Source: Blautia obeum ATCC 29174 (GTDB lineage: Bacteria > Bacillota > Clostridia > Lachnospirales > Lachnospiraceae). From it: a stretch of DNA of 64,000 nucleotides. This document shows positions 26,534-34,811 of this stretch, piece after piece. The notes beneath the pieces are model-generated. The model was given only the letters and a program-made list of their open reading frames with translations. It was not told the origin of the DNA and did not search any database. The position numbers were made by a program, and so were the translations under genes. Numbering within the stretch: position 1 is the stretch's first letter; each line of letters opens with the position of its first letter. Location of the stretch: positions 3,385,001-3,449,000 of the forward strand of contig NZ_CP102265.1 in NCBI RefSeq assembly GCF_025147765.1. The letters are read 5' to 3'.

Positions 26534-26575
26534 ATATAATCAGAACACTCTTCTATTATGCATATAAGACTGCCT

Positions 26576-29500
26576 TTATGCAACCCCTTTTTCTTCCAGC
26601 CAGTCGAGAAGAACCAGTTTGCCCTGTTTCTTTCTTCTTGCCATATGGTTGAACTGAAGGATTGTTAATATTGAGAAAATGATCGTCAGTCCGATCAGAA
26701 CGATCACAGCCTGACGGATGCTCTCTCCTCCGCATATCGTGCTGCGGAATGCATTTACTGTATAAGTAAACGGCAGATAATAGTGAATCTTCGCCACAAA
26801 GGACGGTGAGATCTCAACCGGATAAGTTCCGGCAGATCCTGCAAGCTGAACAACCATGAAGATCAGCATCAGGAAACTTCCTACCTTACCAAATGTAATG
26901 TTGAAGAAGTACATAATAGATGTAAAGCATGCACCAGTCAGTGCTGCAAACAGGATTGTCTTCGTCATTTCTACCGGAGTAAATCCATCAAATACATGAA
27001 GCAGAAGAATCAGAAGTACGCCCTGAAGGATTGCTACCGGATAAAGTACAGAAGCTTTACTTGCCCACCATGCAAATCCGGATTTCAGTTTTCCTTTATA
27101 CTCTGTAAGCGGATACATCAGGCAGAATGCCAGGCATCCTACCCAGAGACCTACAGACATCATATAAGGTGCCATCGCGTGACCGTTGTTTTCTACTGTT
27201 GTGATCTTTGTTTCTTCATCTGTGATCGGTGTTGCAAACATGCTGATCGTATCATCAGATGCATTTGTTTCTTTTACTTCTTTTGCACCGTCATTCAGAC
27301 TGGTTGCAAGTGTATCAGAACCATCTTCCAGTTTTGTGATACCATCGCCCAGTTCTTTGGAACCGTCATAAAGCTTGGAGGAACCATCCTGAATCTGTCC
27401 GGCTCCGTCTGCAAGCTGGTCAGCACCACTGTTAAGCTTACTGTTATTGGAAACCAGTTTCTGTGTTCCTGCATGAAGTGTCTGTGTACCGGATGCAAGC
27501 TGGTCGGCTCCATCTGCAAGTGTCTTTGCTCCATCTGCAAGCTGCTGTGTTCCACTTGTCAATGCTTTGTTATTGCCGGCAAGAGTAGCTACACCATCTG
27601 TATATGTTTTCAGTCCATTGCTGAGAGTTGTCACACCAGATGCAAGTGTCTTTCCACCGACACTCAGCTGGCTGATACCGGATGTCACACTGCTTCCGGC
27701 TGCTTTCAGACTTGCAGCTCCTGTTGTCAGAGTTTCATCATTTGCTGTCAGAGTTTCAAAACCTGTGTTCAGTGCTTTTACACCGGCTGCTGCCTTCGGG
27801 AAATCTTTTGTTCCTGCTTCCAGTGTATCCAATGCAGAAGAAACGCTTCCTGTGCCTGCATTCACTTTCTGTGCACCTGCATAAAGCTGATTTACTGCTG
27901 CAGTTACCGTATTGATCGGATCAGAAGGTACTTCCGGAATCGAAGAAACTCCTGCTTCCATCTGTTTTGCTCCGGCACTCATCTGAGAAGCACCATTGCT
28001 CATATCAGAAGATTTTGTTTTTAATGTCTCTGCTCCACTGTTCAGTCCGGCTGCTGCCTGATTTAACTGTGAAGCTGTATCATTCAATGATGCCTGTGCA
28101 GATGCCAGCTGGCCAGAAACTGCACTGACAACCGCCTGTGCCTGACCTGTATAACTGTCTGCACTGATTCCATCAACGCCTGCGACTCCTGCATCTGCCT
28201 GAGTAAGAGAGCCGATCACCGCACTGAGACTTTCTGCGGAAATCATTCCATTCTCATCAGCCTGACCCTGCAGTGTACTTAATGCTGCTGCAGCATTTGC
28301 AATCGTCGCATTCGCGGCTGCTGTCTGATTATTAGCTGCCTGTACCTGTGCGTTCGCTGCACTGATCTGGTTATTGGCATCCTGTGCACACTGCTGGACG
28401 ATGCCTGTCATGCTGTTAGCTGCTGCAGCAACCGGCTGCGTTGCACTCTGCATACCGGATGCTGCCTGGGAGATACCTGCACTGGCTGCGCTGATTGTCT
28501 CGGCTGCCGTATTCATCCCGGATGCTGCCTGATTCATACCATCTGCCGCACTGCTCATTCCTGCACTGGCAGATTCCATACCCGTTTTAGCTGTGTTTAA
28601 CCCGGATGCGAGCTGTTTGATACTCTCTGCGGTTGTACTTCCTGCCAATGTCTTTAACTGCGATGACAGCTGTCCAAGTCCACTTTCCAGCTGCTGTGTT
28701 CCACTTGTAAGAGAACTGTTTCCGTCAGAAACTGCTGCATTCAACTGTGAGATTCCTGTAGAAACCTGATCCAGATTTTCCAGTGCAGATAACTGTTTCG
28801 CACCTGCTGCAAGCTGTTCTGCACCTGCAACATACTGTGTCACACCATCCACCAGTGTATTTGCTCCGCTGACATACTGAGTAGTACCACTTTTTAATGT
28901 ATCCAGACCTGTCTCCAGACTCTGTGCACCTGTTGCCAGACTGTTCACACCGGATGTGATCTGTGCGGAATTAGCATTTAATGTTGCCACTCCGTCTGTA
29001 TAACTTTTCACACCATCATTTAATGTATTCACACCATTTGTCAGTGTCGGCACTTTGTCAGTCAGTGTACCAACACCTTCATCAAGCTGTGCTGCACCAC
29101 TGTCAACCTGCGATACACCATCTGTATATTCTTTCAAACCTTCTGTCAGAGTCTCAGCACCGCTTTTGAAAGTCAGCGTGCTGTCTGCAAGTTTTTTCAG
29201 ATTGGTTGTAATGGTTTTATTTCCATCAGAGGCTGTTGTCAGACCATCTTTAAGCTCTGTTGATCCATCGGCAGCTTCCTGCATGCCGTCTCCGACTGTG
29301 CCTATCTGATCGAACACTGTCTGTGTGTATGTTTCTGTTACTTTGGAAGCAACCGCCTCACGAATCTTTGACAGAGCAGTTTCGCTCATTTTGGAAGCAA
29401 TGTAGTTTGTTCCCGGGTTTGTTTCATATTTCAGTTCCATTTTCTTCGGATTGTCATCCATCAGTGTAGAAGCATCAGAAGAAAAATCTTCCGGAATCGT

Positions 29501-29812
29501 AATTACCATATAATAGGTTCCATTTTTCAGTCCCTGTTCTGCCTCGTCGCTGTCTACAAAATGGAAATCCAGTGAATCGTTGTCTTTCAGTTCATCCACC
29601 ATATCTGAACCGACGCTTAACGTCTTTCCATTATATTCTACTGATTTGTCATTGTTGACTACTGCTACCGGAAGTTTATCGAGATTTCCATATGGGTCCC
29701 ACATGGATTTCAGGAACAGTCCCGCATAGATCACCGGAATAACAATGATCGCCATCACGACAATGATCAGAATCTTATTATTCCATAAGCTTTTCCACTC
29801 ATTTTTGATCAT
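26576..29812 (-). CDS. YhgE/Pip-type membrane protein with very long repetitive extracytoplasmic region
   Basis: 1078 residues. The N-terminal helix (about 12-34) and the following DPYGNLDKLPVAVVNNDK block are YhgE/Pip (phage-infection-protein) signatures. The middle, about 175-860, is a long series of roughly 7-residue units such as LADGAKTLADGADQLASGTQ, likely an extended coiled or helical stalk. Five or six membrane helices (about 890-1060) form an ABC-2-type C-terminal domain. AAAGGGG precedes the ATG. Homologs serve as phage receptors or as membrane partners of secreted toxins; the precise role here is unknown. It has a divergent TetR gene and its own promoter. Confidence 0.85.
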   Translation of the reverse strand: MIKNEWKSLWNNKILIIVVMAIIVIPVIYAGLFLKSMWDPYGNLDKLPVAVVNNDKSVEYNGKTLSVGSDMVDELKDNDSLDFHFVDSDEAEQGLKNGTYYMVITIPEDFSSDASTLMDDNPKKMELKYETNPGTNYIASKMSETALSKIREAVASKVTETYTQTVFDQIGTVGDGMQEAADGSTELKDGLTTASDGNKTITTNLKKLADSTLTFKSGAETLTEGLKEYTDGVSQVDSGAAQLDEGVGTLTDKVPTLTNGVNTLNDGVKSYTDGVATLNANSAQITSGVNSLATGAQSLETGLDTLKSGTTQYVSGANTLVDGVTQYVAGAEQLAAGAKQLSALENLDQVSTGISQLNAAVSDGNSSLTSGTQQLESGLGQLSSQLKTLAGSTTAESIKQLASGLNTAKTGMESASAGMSSAADGMNQAASGMNTAAETISAASAGISQAASGMQSATQPVAAAANSMTGIVQQCAQDANNQISAANAQVQAANNQTAAANATIANAAAALSTLQGQADENGMISAESLSAVIGSLTQADAGVAGVDGISADSYTGQAQAVVSAVSGQLASAQASLNDTASQLNQAAAGLNSGAETLKTKSSDMSNGASQMSAGAKQMEAGVSSIPEVPSDPINTVTAAVNQLYAGAQKVNAGTGSVSSALDTLEAGTKDFPKAAAGVKALNTGFETLTANDETLTTGAASLKAAGSSVTSGISQLSVGGKTLASGVTTLSNGLKTYTDGVATLAGNNKALTSGTQQLADGAKTLADGADQLASGTQTLHAGTQKLVSNNSKLNSGADQLADGAGQIQDGSSKLYDGSKELGDGITKLEDGSDTLATSLNDGAKEVKETNASDDTISMFATPITDEETKITTVENNGHAMAPYMMSVGLWVGCLAFCLMYPLTEYKGKLKSGFAWWASKASVLYPVAILQGVLLILLLHVFDGFTPVEMTKTILFAALTGACFTSIMYFFNITFGKVGSFLMLIFMVVQLAGSAGTYPVEISPSFVAKIHYYLPFTYTVNAFRSTICGGESIRQAVIVLIGLTIIFSILTILQFNHMARRKKQGKLVLLDWLEEKGVA

Positions 29813-29888
29813 AATTGTGCCCCTTTCTTTCTAGTAAAAGTCTTTAGCTCTATTAATCAACATCATGTTGCTTTTCTTTGCAATCCGT

Positions 29889-29917
29889 ATTATACTAAAC
29901 ACAGGAAACAGTTACAA
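29889..29917 (-). promoter_or_regulatory. Sigma-A promoter of the YhgE/Pip-like gene
   Basis: TTGTAA (29917-29912), 17 bases, TATAAT (29894-29889) on the minus strand. Confidence 0.8.
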
Positions 29918-29944
29918 CCGACAAACATTTTATATTTTGTATAT

Positions 29945-29992
29945 TAATAGACGTTTTTTGTATATTTGTCTATTAGGTGTCAAAATTTGACA
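29945..29992. promoter_or_regulatory. Two palindromic sites between YhgE/Pip and its TetR regulator
   Basis: TAATAGAC (29945-29952) and GTCTATTA (29968-29975) form an 8-bp inverted repeat. TGTCAAA-A-TTTGACA (29978-29992) is a perfect 15-bp palindrome. Both share a GAC/GTC half-site and lie in the 5' region of the TetR transcript and upstream of the YhgE promoter. They are candidate TetR operators. Confidence 0.65.
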
Positions 29993-30042
29993 TTTTACAT
30001 AAAACCTGTTTGTTTTTGGTAAAAAGATTGGGGGATTTTTAC

Positions 30043-30627
30043 ATGGCAGAAAAAATGGACCGACGCGTCCGCAAAACGAAAGCGCAGCTCCGGGAGGGAC
30101 TTGCCCGGCTTATGCAACAGAAGAGTATCAAGGAAATTTCCGTAAAAGAACTGGTAGATGAGGTCGATATCAACCGTTCTACCTTTTATCTGCACTATAC
30201 AGACATTTATCAGATGCTGCACAAAATTGAAGAAGAAGCAATGCAGAATATTACGGAAGTTATGCAGAACCACCTGATTGACCCAGGTAACCCGGATTCC
30301 GTACTTCCATTTATTGTCCAGTTCTTCTCCATCATGGATAATGACAGGGACCTCTGCCTGGCACTTCTCGGACCGCACGGTGACATGGCATTTGTAGAAC
30401 AGATTGAAAACCTTCTGGCAGAAACTTTTCTGAAACAACTTCCTGACAGATTTCCAAAAAATGATCCGGATATCAAATATCCATATGCCTTTATTCTTAA
30501 CGGATGTGTTGGACTGATCCGTACCTGGCTGTCTTCGCCACAGAGTGAGTCTCCTGAACAGGTGGCGCGACTGACTTATCATCTGATTGAAAATACCATA
30601 CAGGGTTATCTGAATATGAAAAAATAA
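30043..30627 (+). CDS. TetR-family regulator
   Basis: 194 residues from an ATG at 30043 with GGGGGA upstream; the longer open frame lacks a ribosome site. The N-terminal HTH (about 10-55) includes ISVKELVDEVDINRSTFYLHY, shortened here as the typical TetR recognition helix with F/Y after ST. The C-terminal domain (about 75-190) resembles the TetR_C group common in Firmicutes. Divergence from the YhgE/Pip-like gene and the shared palindromes suggest it represses that gene and itself. Confidence 0.9.
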   Translation: MAEKMDRRVRKTKAQLREGLARLMQQKSIKEISVKELVDEVDINRSTFYLHYTDIYQMLHKIEEEAMQNITEVMQNHLIDPGNPDSVLPFIVQFFSIMDNDRDLCLALLGPHGDMAFVEQIENLLAETFLKQLPDRFPKNDPDIKYPYAFILNGCVGLIRTWLSSPQSESPEQVARLTYHLIENTIQGYLNMKK

Positions 30628-30636
30628 TTATAACAG

Positions 30637-30704
30637 AAAAGAACCCTGCGGATTCTTACAGAAATTTTAAACTCATCTCTGTCCGAAGCTGCAAGGTTCT
30701 TTTT
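30637..30704. terminator. Bidirectional terminator
   Basis: AAAGAACC at one end pairs with GGTTCTTT at the other, with further pairing inside, and TTTTT follows. It separates convergent genes. Confidence 0.7.
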
Positions 30705-30712
30705 ATGTAATC

Positions 30713-31360
30713 TTAATTATGCCATGCCAGACGTTTTACATCTGCATGTACATCACCTGTCATCCAGTCTACATCATTGGTGATCCAGTCCATGATTCCC
30801 AGCTGACGCATTTCCCATTCAACGGTCTGCTCTCTGGATTCAACCGTTTCTTCTACTTCCATTGTAGTATCGATCTCATCGTATCCAAAAATATAGCCAC
30901 CGGCACACCAGATGCTGAAATTACTGTCCGGACCCGGATCTACAGTGTCACCTCTCTGTGCGATCAGTCCGTCATGGCGTCTCTTGTATTCCTCTTCACA
31001 TCCTGCTTTCAGTTTTGTCATAAACATTCTGTGACGGATCAATTCTTTATTTTCTCTTACAATACCAAAGTTATGATACATCAGTCTCATATCTTCACCC
31101 GGTGTGGAAATCCAGTCAAATGTGTCATCGATCTTCGCAGTGATTGCATCTTTTGCTGCAACTTCTTCTTCGCTTAATTTCGCTCCGTCTTCATTTTCAT
31201 AATAACCAAAGATCAGGTCTTCTGCATTCCAGATACTGAAATTCTTTACTTTATTGCGGTCAAGAAGAGCGGTCAGCTCCGGCCAGATCTCTCCGAGTTT
31301 CTTGCGGTAGTCATTCATTCTGCCTGCTTTTACTTTCATTGCAAATGCATGTCTTTCCAT
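30713..31360 (-). CDS. L-rhamnose mutarotase-like protein with two tandem domains
   Basis: 215 residues from an ATG at 31360 (AGGAGG upstream). RhaM/RhaU proteins are about 105 residues; here two copies are fused (1-105 and 107-215). Both begin RH-x-F/M-x-M and share NFSIW..xxIFGY. RhaM uses Tyr18 and His22. Domain 1 has Y18 but Leu at 22, while keeping the following WPE. Domain 2 has Y125 and H129 but lacks WPE. Sugar epimerisation at C1 is the family function, but the substrate may be another sugar. It has its own promoter and no sugar genes beside it. Confidence 0.8.
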   Translation of the reverse strand: MERHAFAMKVKAGRMNDYRKKLGEIWPELTALLDRNKVKNFSIWNAEDLIFGYYENEDGAKLSEEEVAAKDAITAKIDDTFDWISTPGEDMRLMYHNFGIVRENKELIRHRMFMTKLKAGCEEEYKRRHDGLIAQRGDTVDPGPDSNFSIWCAGGYIFGYDEIDTTMEVEETVESREQTVEWEMRQLGIMDWITNDVDWMTGDVHADVKRLAWHN

Positions 31361-31436
31361 AATAAGAAGCCTCCTGTCATATGTGTATGCGCCAGGTTTT
31401 CCACCTGGATTTATAAAATCAAATTTTCTGATACTG

Positions 31437-31465
31437 ATTTTACCACATCCGCATTCGTAATACAA
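31437..31465 (-). promoter_or_regulatory. Promoter of the mutarotase-like gene
   Basis: TTGTAT (31465-31460), 17 bases, TAAAAT (31442-31437). The leader then has a CCAGGTGG/CCACCTGG-type small hairpin near 31392-31408. Confidence 0.65.
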
Positions 31466-31513
31466 TTTGATTTACGGTAAAATATTACCTGTGAAATTTT
31501 TTCGAAAATTCTT

Positions 31514-31990
31514 TTATTCATGAAACAGAATCTGTGAAAAATACCGTACCATTCCATCGTCTGTCCAGCAGAGCATCCCTGCTGCATCTGCCATCTTCTG
31601 TGCATCCACGCAATATGCAGACATACAGGAATTATGTTTGTACGGTCCGGCACTCATGATCAGGATATCTGTTTTGCCCTCTGCTTTCATCTTCTCTGCA
31701 AGTTCTTCAGTCATTTTGTTCTGCAGTAACTTGTCCTTCTTGTATTGTGCAGAATCATGCATGTCTTCCTGCATGGTCTGCAGCACCAGCGTCTTTTCAT
31801 ACTGTAGTGCACGTTGTTTCATCTCTTCTGCTGTTCCGCTCTCCGGAGGACAGGCCGGATTTACATTATAACATCCACATAAGTTTTCTTCACAGAACGT
31901 TCGGTATTCCGGCACAAAAACAAGCTCTTTTGTATCCATAACGGCAGCTCCCGAAAATCCCAGGAAAATTGCCTCTTTCACCAGATCCAT
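31514..31990 (-). CDS. DUF2284 (predicted metal-binding) protein
   Basis: 158 residues. Eight cysteines, including FCEENLCGCYNVNPACPP and HNSCMSAYC, match DUF2284, thought to bind metal or an Fe-S centre. GGGAGAG precedes the ATG. It lies just upstream of, but separate from, the mutarotase gene (about 150 bases). Function is unknown. Confidence 0.85.
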   Translation of the reverse strand: MDLVKEAIFLGFSGAAVMDTKELVFVPEYRTFCEENLCGCYNVNPACPPESGTAEEMKQRALQYEKTLVLQTMQEDMHDSAQYKKDKLLQNKMTEELAEKMKAEGKTDILIMSAGPYKHNSCMSAYCVDAQKMADAAGMLCWTDDGMVRYFSQILFHE

Positions 31991-32080
31991 ATTAAACTCT
32001 CCCTTCTGTTGTTATTCATAGTCTTCTATTATACACATCAAATAATTTCCTTCTACTATAATGCCACAAAGTGAATTTTG

Positions 32081-32108
32081 TTGCAATCTTTCAAAGACAT
32101 GTTATGAT
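32081..32108 (+). promoter_or_regulatory. Promoter of the BceR-like gene
   Basis: TTGCAA, 16 bases, TATGAT, about 30 bases before the start at 32145. Confidence 0.6.
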
Positions 32109-32144
32109 TAGCATAAAATACAATTTTACCAGAAAGGACTGCCC

Positions 32145-32813
32145 ATGTACCGTATTTTCATCGTAGAAGATGATGAGATCATCGCCAACCTTCTGAAAAA
32201 GAATCTCTGTTCCTGGGGATATGATGTCTCCTGCGCAGAAGATTTTTCCAATATCATACAGGAATTTGCTCACAGAGATCCGCAGCTTGTCCTGCTGGAT
32301 CTGAAACTGCCTTTTTATAACGGTTTTCACTGGTGTGAGGAGATTCGTCGGATTTCCCAGGTACCGATCATCTTTATTTCCTCTGCATCTGACAATATGA
32401 ATATGGTCATGGCAATGAGCCGTGGTGCAGACGATTTTATTGCAAAACCATTTGATCTGGATGTGCTGACTGCCAAGATTCAGGCAATCCTGCGCCGTAC
32501 CTATTCCTTCGGAACTCCGGGAAGTGTCCTTGAACATAAGGGTGCTGTCCTGAATCCTTCCCGCTGTACCCTGACCTGGAACGGTCATGATATTGACCTT
32601 ACGAAAAACGAACTCCGCATTCTGGAGATACTTCTGGAACATGCCGGAAAAGCAGTCTCCAGAGATGCCATTATGACAAAGCTCTGGGAAAGTGACAGCT
32701 TTGTTGACGACAATACCCTGACCGTAAATATCACCCGTCTGCGCAAAAAACTGGAAGGGGAAGGGCTGAAAGACTTTATCATCACCAAAAAAGGACTTGG
32801 ATACATGGTATAA
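32145..32813 (+). CDS. OmpR-family response regulator, BceR-like
   Basis: 222 residues. The receiver domain (1-115) has the acidic pair EDDE at 8-11, the phosphoacceptor Asp in VLLDLKLPFYNG and the conserved Lys in DDFIAKPFDLDVL. The C-terminal winged helix (about 125-220) ends TKKGLGYMV. AAAGGA precedes the ATG. Followed by a sensor kinase without a periplasmic domain and a FtsX-type ABC exporter, it completes a Bce-type antimicrobial-peptide response module. Confidence 0.93.
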   Translation: MYRIFIVEDDEIIANLLKKNLCSWGYDVSCAEDFSNIIQEFAHRDPQLVLLDLKLPFYNGFHWCEEIRRISQVPIIFISSASDNMNMVMAMSRGADDFIAKPFDLDVLTAKIQAILRRTYSFGTPGSVLEHKGAVLNPSRCTLTWNGHDIDLTKNELRILEILLEHAGKAVSRDAIMTKLWESDSFVDDNTLTVNITRLRKKLEGEGLKDFIITKKGLGYMV

Positions 32814-32853
32814 TGTGCAACTTAAAAGCACTCACCCTATGAAGGATTACTTT

Positions 32854-33894
32854 ATGAAATTATTTCTGGATTATCTGAACAAAATAAAACTACAAATCTT
32901 ACTGATGCTTTTTCCGACGATACTTACAGGAATGATCTTCCTTCTGTACCAACTTCCACTGGAACCCATTCTGTACATTGCGGTCCTCTGGATTCTGACC
33001 GGGCTTGGTACGTGTGCTTTCGGCTTTCATAACTACCAGAAGAACATTCATAATCTTCAGATTATCTCTGCAGCACCGGATATTAATCTGTCCCGTATGG
33101 ATGCTCCTTCCAACGAAGCCGATGCTCTTCAGCAGGAGATCATGCACAGCCTGAACCGAATGCGAATAGATGCTGAAACTGCTAACCAGAAGACACTGGA
33201 AGAAATGACTGATTATTACACGATGTGGGCACACCAGATCAAGACACCAATTTTTGCTCTGCGTCTGCTCCTTCAGGAAAATCCGACAGTGAATAAAGAA
33301 GCTCTCACTGAACTTTTTAAGATTGAACAGTATGTAGAAATGGTTCTGGGTTATCTGCGCACAGAAGATATGTCCTCAGATCTGAAACTTTCACGCTGTG
33401 CCCTTGATTCGATCATCCGCGAACAGATACATAAATATGCCGGAATCTTTATTTCAAAAAAACTGTCTCTGACTTATGAAGGAATTTCAGAGAATGTCCT
33501 GACCGATGAAAAATGGCTTGGTTTTGTAATTGGACAAATTTTGTCAAACGCACTCAAATACACCCGTACCGGCGGGATTCGTATTTCTTTGAAAGATGTC
33601 CCCGGTAACTCACAAAATACAGAGGATATTTCAAACATGATAAGCCCATCTCCCGTTACACTTATAATCGAAGATACCGGCATCGGTATCCGCAAGGAAG
33701 ATCTTCCACGTATCTTCGAAAAAGGCTACACCGGAGTCAACGGGCGTGAAAACAACCGTGCAACCGGTATCGGTCTGTATCTCAGCAAGAAAATCATGAA
33801 ACGTCTCGGTCATCGCATCTATGTAACTTCCGAAGAAGGCAAAGGAACAAAAGTATTCCTGGAATTTTCCCAGAATGTCCTGACCATGTATTAA
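32854..33894 (+). CDS. Intramembrane-sensing histidine kinase, BceS-like
   Basis: 346 residues from an ATG at 32854 (AAGGA 7 bases upstream). Two membrane helices (about 12-55) with almost no extracellular loop are typical of BceS kinases that sense through their ABC permease. The phospho-His is in MWAHQIKTPI. Downstream, NALKYT (N box), EDTGIGI and ATGIGLYLSKK (G boxes) make a complete ATPase domain. It follows the regulator by 40 bases. Confidence 0.93.
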   Translation: MKLFLDYLNKIKLQILLMLFPTILTGMIFLLYQLPLEPILYIAVLWILTGLGTCAFGFHNYQKNIHNLQIISAAPDINLSRMDAPSNEADALQQEIMHSLNRMRIDAETANQKTLEEMTDYYTMWAHQIKTPIFALRLLLQENPTVNKEALTELFKIEQYVEMVLGYLRTEDMSSDLKLSRCALDSIIREQIHKYAGIFISKKLSLTYEGISENVLTDEKWLGFVIGQILSNALKYTRTGGIRISLKDVPGNSQNTEDISNMISPSPVTLIIEDTGIGIRKEDLPRIFEKGYTGVNGRENNRATGIGLYLSKKIMKRLGHRIYVTSEEGKGTKVFLEFSQNVLTMY

Positions 33895-33934
33895 TTAGAA
33901 ATATCCTAGGAGTTTATGCCTCCATTCGAAACGA

Positions 33935-33958
33935 CCTTACAGAAATGTAAGGTTTTTT
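33935..33958 (+). promoter_or_regulatory. Candidate BceR box that also resembles a terminator, upstream of the ABC genes
   Basis: CCTTACA-GAAA-TGTAAGG followed by TTTTTT. The palindrome fits the BceR-family consensus TNACA-N4-TGTAA as I recall it. The stem with GAAA tetraloop and T-run also fits a terminator after the kinase gene. A TATACT at 34004-34009 may be the -10 of the ABC operon; no -35 is visible, as expected for activation. Confidence 0.65.
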
Positions 33959-34043
33959 CGTATATTGTAACCTGCTTCGATGGCAGAAGCCGGGAAAGAT
34001 TTCTATACTTACCTTATCAATAAAAAAGAAAGGAGCCCCGGTT

Positions 34044-34811
34044 ATGGCTTTACTAGAAGTAACTAATATCAAAAAAATATACAGCACCCGTTTCGGAGGA
34101 AACAAAGTGCAGGCACTCTCCAATGTCACTTTTTCTATAGAAAAAGGGGAATTTGTTGCAATCATGGGAGAATCCGGTTCCGGAAAGACTACCCTCCTCA
34201 ATATACTGGCATCTCTCGACCGCCCGACTTCCGGAGAAGTTCTCCTCGAAGGAAAAAATATCGTACATCTTACAGAAAAAGAAATCTCGGCTTTCCGAAG
34301 AAAAAACCTTGGCTTTGTTTTTCAGGATTTTAATCTGCTGGATACCTTCTCTTTAAGAGATAATATTTATCTTCCACTCGTCCTTGCCGGCGAAGATTAC
34401 CGAGAAATGGAACAGAAGATTCGCCCGATTGCACAGGCACTGTGTATCACAGAACTTCTGGATAAATATCCTTATGAAGTTTCCGGTGGACAGAAACAGC
34501 GTGCAGCGGTTGCCAGAGCTCTGATCACAGACCCGAAGCTGATTCTTGCTGATGAGCCCACAGGAGCCCTCGATTCAAAAGCAGCATCTGCACTGCTTTC
34601 CATGTTTGGCGAGATCAATGACGAAGGACAGACGATTCTGATGGTCACGCACAGTGCACAGGCTGCCAGCCATGCATCCAGAGTCCTTTTTATTAAAGAT
34701 GGAGAAGTTTTTCATCAGATTTATAAGGGCAGTAAATCCCGCCAGGAAATGTATCAGATGATTGCCGATACGCTTACCATACTGACAACAGGCGGTGAAT
34801 ATCATGCGTAA
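34044..34811 (+). CDS. BceA-like ABC transporter ATPase
   Basis: 255 residues. Walker A GESGSGKTT (about 38-46), Q-loop FVFQDFNLL, signature VSGGQKQRAAVARAL and Walker B LILADEPTGALDSK are all present. It is a MacB/LolD-like ATPase that drives the FtsX-type permease encoded next. AAAGGAG precedes the ATG. The pair removes or detoxifies peptide antibiotics such as bacitracin and also signals to the kinase. Confidence 0.95.
   Translation: MALLEVTNIKKIYSTRFGGNKVQALSNVTFSIEKGEFVAIMGESGSGKTTLLNILASLDRPTSGEVLLEGKNIVHLTEKEISAFRRKNLGFVFQDFNLLDTFSLRDNIYLPLVLAGEDYREMEQKIRPIAQALCITELLDKYPYEVSGGQKQRAAVARALITDPKLILADEPTGALDSKAASALLSMFGEINDEGQTILMVTHSAQAASHASRVLFIKDGEVFHQIYKGSKSRQEMYQMIADTLTILTTGGEYHA

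Noticed and set aside
26996..28024. Cys-rich repeat-like plus-strand frame
   Set aside because: Antisense to the repetitive YhgE/Pip stalk; the repeats arise from that gene.
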